Below, one piece after another: positions 25,214 through 34,277 of a stretch of DNA of 49,457 bases; within the stretch, counting starts at the first letter, position 1; each line of letters starts with the position of its first letter. The DNA comes from Gemmatimonadota bacterium (GTDB lineage: Bacteria > Gemmatimonadota > Gemmatimonadetes > Gemmatimonadales > Gemmatimonadaceae). The notes under the pieces were generated by a model that worked only from the letters and a program-made list of their open reading frames with translations, was not told where the DNA came from and searched no databases. The position numbers were made by a program, and so were the translations under genes. Location: positions 1 to 49,457 of the forward strand of contig PMAE01000007.1 in the NCBI GenBank assembly GCA_003152485.1, written 5' to 3'.

Positions 25214-27820
25214 CTAAAACGCCCCCTGCATATACGCATTGACCCGCACGCTGTGCGTGGGCCAGATCCCCTTCCCAATGTCGACTCGCACGAGCCCGTC
25301 CAGTATCGACGCACCCACGCCTGCACCGTTGAGTGCTCGACCCTCATGACTCCATGCCCCGCGATCGCCCGCCCACCCAAGGTCGTAGAACACTACGGGC
25401 CGTATAAGCATCGCCCGGGTGGTGAGCTCGAGGTGGGTCATCCAATAGGCGTCCCCGACGTCCGTACCCGGGGCTAACCCCCGAATCGTCCGCAATCCGC
25501 CAAGGTACCACAGTCGCTGAGGGGGAACGTCGCCTGCAGATGTCCCACCACCGAGGGTCAACGCGCCGTCGGCAAAGGCCGTCACCGGATGCGTCACGGT
25601 GATATCCGTGGCACCCCGCACGTATGAGTAGCTGCCCCCCGCGCCCTCGCCGCGGAAATCGGCCGAGAGTTGGAATCCGTCTGGATCCAACCCCCACGTA
25701 GGTCTCGCTCGAAATGAGAGTCCGGTCAACGCTCCAGCGCGCGCATTGATATTTCGGAGCGGCATGCTGGCACCCCCAAACACGCCGGTAATGGCGAAAT
25801 GTGTCGCCGCGCTCGCGGTCCATTCCTGCTCGGTAAAGAGCCGCCACGAGTAGGGGAGGGGCCCGGTGGTCTCCGTCCCCGTGAGCTCACCCCCCCAAGA
25901 GCGATAGTAGAACCCCTCGTCGTCGCCGACGAGGAAATTCCACACAGAGCTGCCGAAGCTCAGTGGGTCGCCCCAATCGTTAACCGATACAAGGCGACGG
26001 TAAATGCTGGCGGTCACGGTTCCCCACGGATTGGTGCGGGTCAGGCTCAGCCCACCATTTGGCTCGAGGTCGGCCACTCCAAGTCGTGCCTCGCCCCGGG
26101 CCGACAGTCCCAATCCAAGCTCATCCGTGACGGCGATTCCGGCCGAAAGGCCCTCGATCCGGTTATACCGGATCAGTCCGTCATGCGGCCCCCACAGCAG
26201 CGCAATCGGTTGTGGCGACCAATCAGGCGCTGGACTGCTCCCCAGCGCTTTCAGCAAGGACTGTTCGTCGAGTGTGCCGAACTGTGCATCGTCGTCACCG
26301 TAGATCGATCCGGGAAGGTCTGGCGAGCGGGCCAGCGCCGCGGTATCGCACGGCGTGCTCACCAGCACGCGAGCCGCACCGCCGTCGTGAACTTCGACTC
26401 GCTCCCAGGTTGTCTGCTGCGCGCATTGAGAATCGCGTGAACTCTTGCGAGCAGAATCGGACATGTGGCTCCGACTCGCTCCGGATCGCATCGCCAGTTT
26501 GGCACTCCCTCGGTTATTCTGGGCGGAATCCCGCACCAGCGATCCGGCACCACCAGCTGCGGTCTGGGCAGCCGCCGCGTGAGGCGGTGGGGAAGGGGAG
26601 AGCGACGACGTCGTCGAGCCAGACGATTGCGCGCCGGCTGCCGATGGGGGTCCGACCGCGGCACCACTCGACTCGGCACTCGACTCGCTATGTCTCGAGG
26701 GCACCGTATCTACGAGTTCGGGAAGCCGCGGCAATGTGTCCGCGCCGTTGACGGCGCTGTACCGGTAGCGCACTTCCCAACGCACTGGCAAACGCATCGC
26801 ACTCACGCGTGCCTCGCCATCGGCGTATCTCGACACCGGCATCCAATACCGGCCCTCGAGGAGGTTGTACTCGATGGTGACAGCCGAGAGGGTCGCCGTC
26901 ATTGGGGTGATCATCGGCTTGACCCAGAATGGCACGTCGTCGAACGCGTGCGGGTCGGCGTCCTTGGCCACCACGACGATGTCCATGGGCGCGGAGAATC
27001 GGTACACGGCGCGCACGAGATGTCCGTTCGATGCATCGAACCACAGCGACCCGGTACCGAGGTTCCAGATCGGACGACGCGCGTGCAATCGCACTTCCCG
27101 GAGCCGGATGATTTGTTGCCCTCCGCCCTGACCCGCAGCCCGGATGGTCTCGGAATCACCGGCGGTATAGCGGTAGTACGCCTCCGCACCAGGCGCGAGC
27201 GGATCGATGATGTCGTCGATGTCGGTGTACGCGGTGGTGTCGGCGGTCCGCTCTCCGCCGAGCGAGAGCGTGCGCCGCCCAGGCACGAAGGGCAGTGAGA
27301 TCGCGTCGTCGTCGTCTGCTTCGTCGCGCGCCGACGGCAACATCGGGAACGCGGTCCGCGCCCCCGTCACTTCCACGATCGCGCCCAGTCCGCGCTGCCA
27401 CCGGACACGCTCGGTCCGTTCCTGGCGTAACAGCACGCGGTCGCGGGCCAGGGAGCCGATGGACAGCTTGACGGTCAACCGCGAGACCGACGTCGCATCG
27501 TACCGGTGAATCGCCGAGTCGTCGGCCGACCGCGCCGCCCGAGCCAACGCGATCAGCGAGCGGGTAGGATCACCGTCGAACGCGGACGCGAGCAGGGCAC
27601 GGGTAAGCGCGACGGTGCGCGACGCCCGCAATGCCTGCCGACGAGCCTCGCGTGCCACCCGCTCCGATTGGGCCCTGCGGTCACTCGCGGAATCGGGCGC
27701 AGCCACAGCCGCCGCCGCGGACGACGAATCCGGACGCGCCCCAGCTTGCGGAGACACTCCGACCGCGCCAGCAGCACCGCCCTGTGCCGCAAGCACGATC
27801 AGCGCGGACCAGATGTACAG
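25214..27820 (-). CDS. Outer-membrane beta-barrel protein (surface-antigen-like), probable CTG start
   Basis: About 868 residues. An Ala/Ser/Asp-rich N-terminal part leads to a periplasmic region (LHARRPIWNLGTGSLWFDA, VPFWVKPMITPMTATL) and a low-complexity Ser/Ala linker at about 380-470. The last 350 residues alternate as barrel strands and end in a terminal Phe (VRVNAYMQGAF). RLWYLGGLRTIRGLAPGT resembles the conserved strand-loop of BamA/TamA/ShlB-type barrels. The first normal start codon is GTG 27796, which cuts into a signal-like core (YIWSALIVLAAQGG). The frame is open upstream without ATG, GTG or TTG; CTG 27820 has GAGGGG 6 nt before it, so it is proposed as the start. Role unknown; assembly or secretion is possible. 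Confidence 0.72.
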   Translation of the reverse strand: MYIWSALIVLAAQGGAAGAVGVSPQAGARPDSSSAAAAVAAPDSASDRRAQSERVAREARRQALRASRTVALTRALLASAFDGDPTRSLIALARAARSADDSAIHRYDATSVSRLTVKLSIGSLARDRVLLRQERTERVRWQRGLGAIVEVTGARTAFPMLPSARDEADDDDAISLPFVPGRRTLSLGGERTADTTAYTDIDDIIDPLAPGAEAYYRYTAGDSETIRAAGQGGGQQIIRLREVRLHARRPIWNLGTGSLWFDASNGHLVRAVYRFSAPMDIVVVAKDADPHAFDDVPFWVKPMITPMTATLSAVTIEYNLLEGRYWMPVSRYADGEARVSAMRLPVRWEVRYRYSAVNGADTLPRLPELVDTVPSRHSESSAESSGAAVGPPSAAGAQSSGSTTSSLSPSPPPHAAAAQTAAGGAGSLVRDSAQNNRGSAKLAMRSGASRSHMSDSARKSSRDSQCAQQTTWERVEVHDGGAARVLVSTPCDTAALARSPDLPGSIYGDDDAQFGTLDEQSLLKALGSSPAPDWSPQPIALLWGPHDGLIRYNRIEGLSAGIAVTDELGLGLSARGEARLGVADLEPNGGLSLTRTNPWGTVTASIYRRLVSVNDWGDPLSFGSSVWNFLVGDDEGFYYRSWGGELTGTETTGPLPYSWRLFTEQEWTASAATHFAITGVFGGASMPLRNINARAGALTGLSFRARPTWGLDPDGFQLSADFRGEGAGGSYSYVRGATDITVTHPVTAFADGALTLGGGTSAGDVPPQRLWYLGGLRTIRGLAPGTDVGDAYWMTHLELTTRAMLIRPVVFYDLGWAGDRGAWSHEGRALNGAGVGASILDGLVRVDIGKGIWPTHSVRVNAYMQGAF

Positions 27821-27883
27821 GATTCGCCCCTCGAAGGATCTAGCGCCCGTACGCTCACGAGCCGCTAAGTGTTTCGCCGCAAC

Positions 27884-27916
27884 ACGTAATTGCTACGTGG
27901 TTACTACGTAATTGCT
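27884..27916. repeat. Pair of 11-bp direct repeats upstream of the barrel gene
   Basis: ACGTAATTGCT occurs at 27884-27894 and again at 27906-27916, 22 nt apart (two helical turns). Between them TACGT and ACGTA form an inverted repeat. The site is about 65-95 nt upstream of the barrel-protein start, a fitting place for an operator. Confidence 0.6.
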
Positions 27917-28078
27917 GATGGGCGCCTGACTCCGCGCCCCAGCCGAGGATGATGATCGAACCTGAGCCCCGCCAGCCGGCGCGTCGTCATCGCGTGTCTA
28001 ATGACGTCCCTCGATGCGGTCCGAGCCACGCGGTAGTGACGGAGCTGCAATCCGCATGGACATGAGAAAGTACATCAC

Positions 28079-28143
28079 ATCATTGCTATGTCGCTATGAT
28101 GACGTATTAGTGCGTTGTCAGTGGCGCGATAAATAGCAATGAT
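28079..28143. repeat. 11-bp inverted repeat in a divergent intergenic region
   Basis: ATCATTGCTAT (28079-28089) and ATAGCAATGAT (28133-28143) are perfect inverse copies around a 43-nt centre. ATGTCG and CGACAT flank the arms on the inner left and outer right. The surrounding 27.82-28.29 kb region, between the divergent barrel and M13 genes, is richer in A and T than its neighbours and holds no gene. Confidence 0.6.
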
Positions 28144-28293
28144 CACGACATATGTGGACTCATTGAATCCTACGCTCCACTGCCCATCCCGACGCCACCT
28201 CGGCGTTCGTATCCACGAGCTACTCCGTTCATGCCCCGCTAGGCTAGTCTTCCGCGCCTGACGCAGCTCACTCCATCTCGAGGTCCCACCCGC

Positions 28294-30375
28294 ATGCGCA
28301 CGCTCTATTCGTGGCTCGTAACTCCGCGCTGGCGTTCGTTCCTCGCGCTCGCTGGACTCGGCGTCGCCACCGTCCTGACATCACGGACTAGCGCCGCCCA
28401 GGCCGCAGCCACCGCCCCGTTCATGGGGCACGGAATCAACCCGGCGTACCTCGATACGACCTGCGCCGCATGCCAGCACTTCTACAAGTACGCGAACGGC
28501 AGCTGGCTCAAGACAGCCACGATTCCCAGCGACTATCCGTCGTGGGGCGGATTCGACCAGCTGTACGAACGCAGCCTCACGGCACTCCACGCCGCGCTCG
28601 ATTCGCTCGCGACGACGGCGCCGGCCGCCGGCTCCCCGGAATGGAAGGTCGCCCACTTCTACAAGAGCTGTATGGACTCGGCGCGCGCGGAGTCCGACGG
28701 CGCGGCTCCACTGCACCTCGAGCTCGCGCGCATCGACGCGATCACCGACGCGATCGGCGTACGCGACGAGGTCGCTCGGCTCCATCGAATCGGCATCTCC
28801 GCCGTATTCAACTTCCGCGCGGCACAAGACGCCAAGCACTCGGCCGACGTGATTGCCGATGTAAGCCAAGGCGGCCTCGGACTCCCCGATCGCGACTACT
28901 ACTTCCGGGCGGATTCCGTCGCGGACCGCACACGCCGCACCTATGTGGCCCACATCGCGCGCACGCTCGTGCTCACCGGGCTCCCCGCCGATCGAGCCGA
29001 CGCCGAGGCGCAGCGCATCATGGCGCTGGAGACGGCGCTCGCCACGGCCTCGTTGACAATCGTCGAGCAGCGGGACCCGAAGACGCTCTATCACAAGATG
29101 ACCGTCGCCGAGCTCGGGAAGCTGACCCCAGCGTGGTCGTGGCCCGCGTTCTTCGGTGATGCGGGACGCACCGATATAACGACCATCAACGTGCAAGAGC
29201 CAAAGTTCTTCGCCGGGCTCGACCACATGGTACACGCGACGCCGCTCGCAGACTGGAAGAGTTACCTGCGGTGGCAGTACGCCGCGGCATCCTCGCCGTA
29301 TCTGAGCACGGCGTTCGTAAACGAGAATTTCACGATGGTCGCGCTGCTCGCGGGCTCCACCGAGAACCGCCCGCGATGGAAGCGATGCCTCACGCAAACC
29401 GATCGGCAGCTCGGTGAAGCGCTCGGCCGCGTCTACATCGCGCGGGAGTTTTCACCAGCCGCCAAAGCCAAGGTCCTCGCCATGGTGGAAAATCTCGAGG
29501 CAGTCCTCCACGATGATCTCTCGACGCTCGCGTGGATGAGCCAGGCCACCCGCACGCAGGCATTGACCAAGCTCGATGCGTTCGTCAACAAGATCGGCTA
29601 CCCCGACACGTGGCGCGACTATAGCGCGCTCGCCGTTCACGACGGACCATTTCTGACCAACGTCGCCGCGGCCGCAGAGTTCGAATCACATCGACAGCTC
29701 ATAAAGATCGGCCGCCCGGTAGACCGGACCGAGTGGTCGATGACGCCGCCGACGGTCAACGCGGAGTACAGCCCATTCCTCAACGACATCTCATTCCCCG
29801 CGGGAATCCTGCAGCCGCCCTTCTTCGATCCGAATGCCGACGACGCATCAAACTACGGAGCGATCGGAAGCATCATCGGCCACGAGATGACGCACGGGTT
29901 TGACGATCAGGGCCGTCAGTTCGATGCCCAGGGCAATCTCCGCGACTGGTGGACGGCGGTCGATGCCGCGGAATACAACAAACGTGCGGGCATTGTCGTC
30001 GATGAATACAACCACGATCTCGTGATCGACACGCTCCACGTCATTGGGCAGCAGACGCTGGGCGAGAACATCGCCGACTTGGGCGGGATCAAGATCGCGT
30101 ATGGGGCGATGGAGCGCGCACTCCGTGGCAAACCGCGGCCCCTGATCGACGGCTTTACCCCGGAACAGCGATTCTTCCTCGCCAACGCACAGGAATGGAG
30201 CGAGCTCGATCGCCCGGAATACGTCCGGACGCTCGTCCAGACCGACGAGCACTCCCCAGCCAACTGGCGTGTCGATACTCCGCTGTCCAACATGCCAGAG
30301 TTCGCGCAAGCCTTTCACTGCCAAGCAACCGACTCCCTCGTCCGCCCAGCCGCGACCCGTGCACGAATCTGGTGA
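28294..30375 (+). CDS. Secreted M13-family (neprilysin/PepO-like) metallopeptidase
   Basis: 693 residues. It has a signal sequence with a hydrophobic core FLALAGLGVATVLTSRTSAAQ and then the two M13 domains. The zinc site is GHEMTHGFDDQG (His530, Glu531, His534) with the third ligand Glu591 in ENIADLGG and Asp595. NAEYSPFLNDISFPAGILQPPFF matches the conserved M13 substrate region. It cleaves peptides on the amino side of hydrophobic residues, probably in the periplasm. A gap of about 470 nt with several repeats precedes it, and the second copy of the dispersed palindrome lies 115 nt downstream. Confidence 0.94.
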   Translation: MRTLYSWLVTPRWRSFLALAGLGVATVLTSRTSAAQAAATAPFMGHGINPAYLDTTCAACQHFYKYANGSWLKTATIPSDYPSWGGFDQLYERSLTALHAALDSLATTAPAAGSPEWKVAHFYKSCMDSARAESDGAAPLHLELARIDAITDAIGVRDEVARLHRIGISAVFNFRAAQDAKHSADVIADVSQGGLGLPDRDYYFRADSVADRTRRTYVAHIARTLVLTGLPADRADAEAQRIMALETALATASLTIVEQRDPKTLYHKMTVAELGKLTPAWSWPAFFGDAGRTDITTINVQEPKFFAGLDHMVHATPLADWKSYLRWQYAAASSPYLSTAFVNENFTMVALLAGSTENRPRWKRCLTQTDRQLGEALGRVYIAREFSPAAKAKVLAMVENLEAVLHDDLSTLAWMSQATRTQALTKLDAFVNKIGYPDTWRDYSALAVHDGPFLTNVAAAAEFESHRQLIKIGRPVDRTEWSMTPPTVNAEYSPFLNDISFPAGILQPPFFDPNADDASNYGAIGSIIGHEMTHGFDDQGRQFDAQGNLRDWWTAVDAAEYNKRAGIVVDEYNHDLVIDTLHVIGQQTLGENIADLGGIKIAYGAMERALRGKPRPLIDGFTPEQRFFLANAQEWSELDRPEYVRTLVQTDEHSPANWRVDTPLSNMPEFAQAFHCQATDSLVRPAATRARIW

Positions 30376-30489
30376 GAGCCCACGAATTACCATCCGCCGC
30401 TAACCATCCGCCGCTACGATGCCACGGCCGGCCGAAGCGCCGTGCAGCCAGCCATCGCGACACTAGCGCCCCACGCACAGCTTGTGGCC

Positions 30490-30519
30490 TACGCAGCGGG
30501 CGCCGTTCGCGAACGGCGC
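30490..30519. repeat. Dispersed palindromic repeat, copy 2
   Basis: TACGCAGCGGG followed by the 20-bp perfect palindrome GCGCCGTTCGCGAACGGCGC (30500-30519). Compared with the copy at 20482, the outer base pair of the palindrome changes from G-C to C-G, so both strands changed together and pairing is kept. The rest of 30376-30620 shows no gene. Confidence 0.75.
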
Positions 30520-30620
30520 TCTCGCCGCAACCACAAATTCCGGCTCCGCCCCACCTATCGCCAATCGCTGCCGTTTGACGTGACGTCACCCGCGTCGCGC
30601 CCGTCTTTGGCGGTAGAGCC

Positions 30621-31160
30621 ATGCGCCTCCGCCATCCGAACTCCGATGTCCTGATCGCCGAGGACTTGAACGTGCGCCCGCACCTCACCGGGGTGGCGTT
30701 GGTCGCCATGGGCGTGATCACCGCGTACCTACCGATCGCCGCGCTGGGGCCGCGCGACGCCCACACCGCACTGATCGCGATGCTACTGTCGGTCGTTGGG
30801 ATCGCCGCGTTCCGCGCATCCGGGAGCAGGATGGTGACGCTCGACCGCGGGTCAGGGCTCGTCGAGGTGCGCACCCGCGCCCTATTTGGGACGTCGGCCC
30901 TCGAGTACCGGCTGTCGGACATCGCAGACGCGGTCCTCGAGCTCCAGCCAGTGGGTGACGGCCGCAGCTTCTACCGCGCGGCGTTCGTCATGCGCGACGG
31001 CACGCATCGGGCATGGGCGACGTACGCGATCGGTGGCTACCCCGGTATCGACGTGCCCGTCGTCCAGGCGATCCGCGATTTCCTCGGGACCGCGGTCTCG
31101 CCGACCGCGCCCGACGGCACCCCAGCCATCCCCGGCCCAGCCCGGACGTCGATCGCCTAA
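30621..31160 (+). CDS. Small membrane protein, PH-domain-like
   Basis: 179 residues with two membrane spans at about 24-42 and 48-64 (GVALVAMGVITAYLPIAAL; ALIAMLLSVVGIAAF), then a soluble beta-rich part (MVTLDRGSGLVEVRTRALFGTSALEYRLSD). This layout resembles small YdbT/PH-like membrane proteins but the match is general. Function unknown. It converges on the TfoX-like gene, 14 nt from stop to stop. Confidence 0.65.
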   Translation: MRLRHPNSDVLIAEDLNVRPHLTGVALVAMGVITAYLPIAALGPRDAHTALIAMLLSVVGIAAFRASGSRMVTLDRGSGLVEVRTRALFGTSALEYRLSDIADAVLELQPVGDGRSFYRAAFVMRDGTHRAWATYAIGGYPGIDVPVVQAIRDFLGTAVSPTAPDGTPAIPGPARTSIA

Positions 31161-31174
31161 GATCGGCGTTCGCC

Positions 31175-31498
31175 TCACCGCACCACGGCCGCCGCCCGGC
31201 GGATCCACTCGGTGAGCTCGGGGTCGTCCGCGATGGCCTCGGCGGCAACCACCACCCAATTGCGGGACGGCTGCTCGCCATCGATCCGAAACAGCGTCAC
31301 GCCAGCTTCCGCCAGCACGGTCTCGTAGTCAGCGGGCGTCGTCTTCACGATCAGCCCGTCCCCCCACACGATCGCGAATGCCCGTTTCCCGATCAGGAAG
31401 CCGCGTCCGCCGAAGACGCCCTTCTGCCGGACCCCCGAGAGTCCGATCCGATCGACTACGTCCGCAATACGCTCGACCAACCCGCGATCGTATGCCAC
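31175..31498 (-). CDS. TfoX N-terminal domain protein
   Basis: 107 residues from GTG 31498, chosen because the conserved AYDRGLVERIADVV follows at once; a longer frame reaches 31591 with unconserved residues. The core GVRQKGVFGGRGFLIGKRAFAIV has the Gly-rich turn of TfoX_N proteins (M/F-F-G-G-x-G), and KTTPADYETVLAEAG follows. TfoX in gamma-proteobacteria controls competence, but stand-alone TfoX_N proteins in other bacteria have no established role. It is divergent from the LssY-like gene, whose ATG is 92 nt away. Confidence 0.75.
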   Translation of the reverse strand: MAYDRGLVERIADVVDRIGLSGVRQKGVFGGRGFLIGKRAFAIVWGDGLIVKTTPADYETVLAEAGVTLFRIDGEQPSRNWVVVAAEAIADDPELTEWIRRAAAVVR

Positions 31499-31590
31499 TC
31501 CGATCCCCCCCGCGTTTGCGAGTGCATTGGCGCAATCGGATATTACCCGCCAGTCCCGTGAGACCGCGTGCACCCGCGACGAAAGGCCCA

Positions 31591-32427
31591 ATGGACGGAA
31601 GCACGGTCGGCCGCCATGTGATCGTGGCGATGGTCACGGTGGTGGCAGCAAGCGCGATGGTCGGGGGCAGCGTCTTGCTCCTGACTCACGTAGCCGCCCC
31701 TCGCCTGTTCACACACTATGACCACAATCCGGCCCTCGCCGCAGTCCCGAAGCGCACGCAGACTCGGCGCGGCCGCGAGGCGGACCCCGTCAATCTGGCA
31801 CTCGTCGGAACGGCTGACGAAGTGGCCGCCGCGTTCGCCAAGGCGGGATGGGACCGCGCCGATTCGCTGAGCCGGGCGAGCGACATTGCGATCGCCAAGA
31901 GCGTGATCCTGCGCCGGCCGGATTCCACCGCGCCAGTCAGCTCGTTGTTCCTCTATCGCCGACGTCAGGACATCGCGTACGAACGAGAGGTCGGACGAAG
32001 CGCCAGCCGGCGTCACCACGTCCGCCTCTGGATTGCCGATGGCGTGACTGACAGTGGCCGACCGGTGTGGATCGGTGACGCCGCGTACGACCTTCGCGCC
32101 GGGCTGAGCCATCGGACGCTGGGCCCCACGCATCACATCGAAGCTGATGTCGATCGCGAACGGGACACGGTGGTCGGCGATCTCGTCGCCGCCGGGCAAT
32201 TGAGCGAGCGCTACGCCGTGACCGGGCTGGGTCCACGGGTCGATGCCCGCAACGCGGAAGGCGATCGCTTCGATACCGACGGTGAATTGGACGTCGGTGT
32301 CATCTGGCCGGGAAACGTCTCTCACGGGCCGACTACCGCTCTTTCCGATCCGTTAGGCGTCCGGTGGAAGAACGCGTTCTTTAACTGGTCCCACCGCGTC
32401 GCGCACCGGATCCAGGTCCCCCCGTGA
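31591..32427 (+). CDS. LssY C-terminal-domain-like membrane-anchored protein
   Basis: 278 residues from ATG 31591 (MDGSTVGRHVIVAMVTVVA). One N-terminal span at about 9-31 is followed by a domain with DPVNLALVGTADEVAAAFAK, AGWDRADSLS, SSLFLYRRRQDIAYER and HHVRLWIAD. This order is typical of the C-terminal LssY domain, otherwise found fused to DedA/PAP2 proteins. The protein is therefore a stand-alone LssY domain on a membrane anchor. Function of the domain is not established. Confidence 0.7.
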   Translation: MDGSTVGRHVIVAMVTVVAASAMVGGSVLLLTHVAAPRLFTHYDHNPALAAVPKRTQTRRGREADPVNLALVGTADEVAAAFAKAGWDRADSLSRASDIAIAKSVILRRPDSTAPVSSLFLYRRRQDIAYEREVGRSASRRHHVRLWIADGVTDSGRPVWIGDAAYDLRAGLSHRTLGPTHHIEADVDRERDTVVGDLVAAGQLSERYAVTGLGPRVDARNAEGDRFDTDGELDVGVIWPGNVSHGPTTALSDPLGVRWKNAFFNWSHRVAHRIQVPP

Positions 32428-32572
32428 TTCCGCGCTCGGAGATGCGACGCGCCTGAGCCGCGTCACCCATCGCGGACCCAGAATCTGAGTTCTGCGGCTC
32501 CCGCATATCGCGACACCATGACGTCGCCATATTTCACCGCGAATCGTCTGCGCGCCTACGCGGATCCATACC

Positions 32573-33730
32573 ATGCCGTCATCTCCAACGTACGATGTGA
32601 TCGTTGCCGGACTCGGCGCGATGGGCAGTGCGACTGCCTATCAGCTCGCCCGCCGCGGCCGGCGAGTTCTGGGGCTCGACCGATTCACTCCGCCTCACAC
32701 CCGTGGATCCACTCACGGCCACACGCGAATCATTCGGACCGCATACTGGGACGATCCGTCGTACGTGCCGCTCGTCGGGCGAGCGTATGAATCGTGGCGC
32801 GAGCTCGAAGCAGCCAGTGGCCAGCGTCTGCTGTTCCCGGCCGGCGCGCTCTACCTCGGCGGCACCGACAGCGCCCTCGTCGCCGGCGCCCGCACGAGCG
32901 TCCAGCTCCATGGCATCCCGTACGAGGAGCTCTCGGCCGCCGGCGTGATTCGGCATGCGCCTGCCCTACAACCGACGCCCGATACGGTCGCTATTTGGGA
33001 ACCGGAAGCAGGACTCGTGCTGCCGGAGCTTGCCGTGACTTCTTTCTTGTCTCTCGCGGCACGGTCGGGGGCCGATATCCACGTCGAGGAGCCGCTGCTC
33101 CAATGGACTCCCACCGGGGACGGCGTCGCGGTCACGACACCGCGCGGTACCTATCACGCGGATCGGCTCGTGCTGGCTGTCGGCCCTTGGATGTCGCAGC
33201 TCGTGCCAGATCTCGGCGTTGCACTTACCGTCGAGCGCCAAGTCATGCATTGGTTTCGGCCGAAAGCCACGGTGCCAGGGCTCGCACCCGACCGCGTACC
33301 GAGTTTTATGTGGGAGTACGAGCCCGGACACATCTGGTACTCGACACCCGATATGGGGGACGGCCTCAAGGCGGGCATTCACCACGACGGCGACACCACA
33401 GCTCCCGACACCGTCCAGCGCGACGTCTCCGACTCTGACATCGCCCGCGTCAGTTCATTGATCGAGCGGTTCATCCCTGACGCCAACCCCGCGCCCGTTG
33501 CGTCAGCCGTCTGCCTCTACACCGATACGCCAGACGGACACTTTGTCATCGATTCCCACCCGCGACACCCAGCTGTCCTGATCGCCAGCCCATGCTCCGG
33601 TCATGGCTTTAAATTCGCGCCCCTGATCGGCGAGATCATGGCTGATCTTGCGGTTGACGGTCACACATCGATCGACCTGTCGCTGTTTCGCATCGCGCGG
33701 TCAGGTCGGCCGCTCCCCACCGCCCACTAG
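32573..33730 (+). CDS. Sarcosine oxidase/N-methyltryptophan oxidase family flavoenzyme
   Basis: 385 residues, a DAO-fold FAD oxidase. The dinucleotide motif is DVIVAGLGAMGSATAYQLA at residues 8-26, followed by GLDRFTPPHTRGSTHGHTRI with the family STHG turn. Cys314 in VCLYTDTPDGHFVID lies where monomeric sarcosine oxidase joins FAD covalently (Cys315 in the Bacillus enzyme). PCSGHGFKFAPLIGE is the C-terminal active-site region. It should oxidise N-methylated or secondary amino acids to the imine with release of hydrogen peroxide. Exact substrate unknown. The length matches the family. Confidence 0.9.
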   Translation: MPSSPTYDVIVAGLGAMGSATAYQLARRGRRVLGLDRFTPPHTRGSTHGHTRIIRTAYWDDPSYVPLVGRAYESWRELEAASGQRLLFPAGALYLGGTDSALVAGARTSVQLHGIPYEELSAAGVIRHAPALQPTPDTVAIWEPEAGLVLPELAVTSFLSLAARSGADIHVEEPLLQWTPTGDGVAVTTPRGTYHADRLVLAVGPWMSQLVPDLGVALTVERQVMHWFRPKATVPGLAPDRVPSFMWEYEPGHIWYSTPDMGDGLKAGIHHDGDTTAPDTVQRDVSDSDIARVSSLIERFIPDANPAPVASAVCLYTDTPDGHFVIDSHPRHPAVLIASPCSGHGFKFAPLIGEIMADLAVDGHTSIDLSLFRIARSGRPLPTAH

Positions 33731-33776
33731 TAGGGCGGCGGACCGACCCCTAGATCGTGAGACGGCGGCCCAACCA

Positions 33777-34193
33777 TCAGGCGTTCGGCGGACCCTTCTG
33801 CGCCTCCCAACTGCCCGTGATGTCGATCGGGTAGGTCTCATTGCGCTCGTCTTCAGGGAGATGCGGGCGATACATGATCACTTTGGCGCGTTCCAGCGTG
33901 ATCAACCCGCCGCCGATCATGTCATCCAACACCGGCAGGATTTCCATGATCCGCTCTTCCGTTTCTACGCACTCGACCACGACCGGAAGATTGAACGACA
34001 GATATTCCGATCGGGTGCTGTGCATCTTCGAGCTCGCGCCGAAGCCCATGATGCCTCGTAGCGCAGTCGCTCCAGCAAAATGTCGGCTGCGGAGCAACTC
34101 AATCACGGCGGCGTAGAGCGGCTCGCCGTGATACTTGTCGTGCTCGTCCACGTGAATGCGCATGAGAACGCGTTCGCCCTTGAAGCCATGCAT
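33777..34193 (-). CDS. DUF190 protein in a fluoride-resistance operon
   Basis: 138 residues from ATG 34193, with GGGAGG a few nt upstream. The core GERVLMRIHVDEHDKYHGEP, ALRGIMGFGAS and LSFNLPVVVECVETEERIM is that of DUF190, a ferredoxin-like (PII-like) fold often found next to crcB. It follows crcB by 84 nt on the same strand and is therefore probably under the same fluoride riboswitch. Such proteins may regulate or modulate the channel, but this is not established. Confidence 0.85.
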   Translation of the reverse strand: MHGFKGERVLMRIHVDEHDKYHGEPLYAAVIELLRSRHFAGATALRGIMGFGASSKMHSTRSEYLSFNLPVVVECVETEERIMEILPVLDDMIGGGLITLERAKVIMYRPHLPEDERNETYPIDITGSWEAQKGPPNA

Positions 34194-34277
34194 GATGCCT
34201 CCCTGGTCAGATAAATGATCGCCGTCCCGCCCGTGCATTGATCAGCAGACCAGATGAATCGATGTACACTCCTGCCG

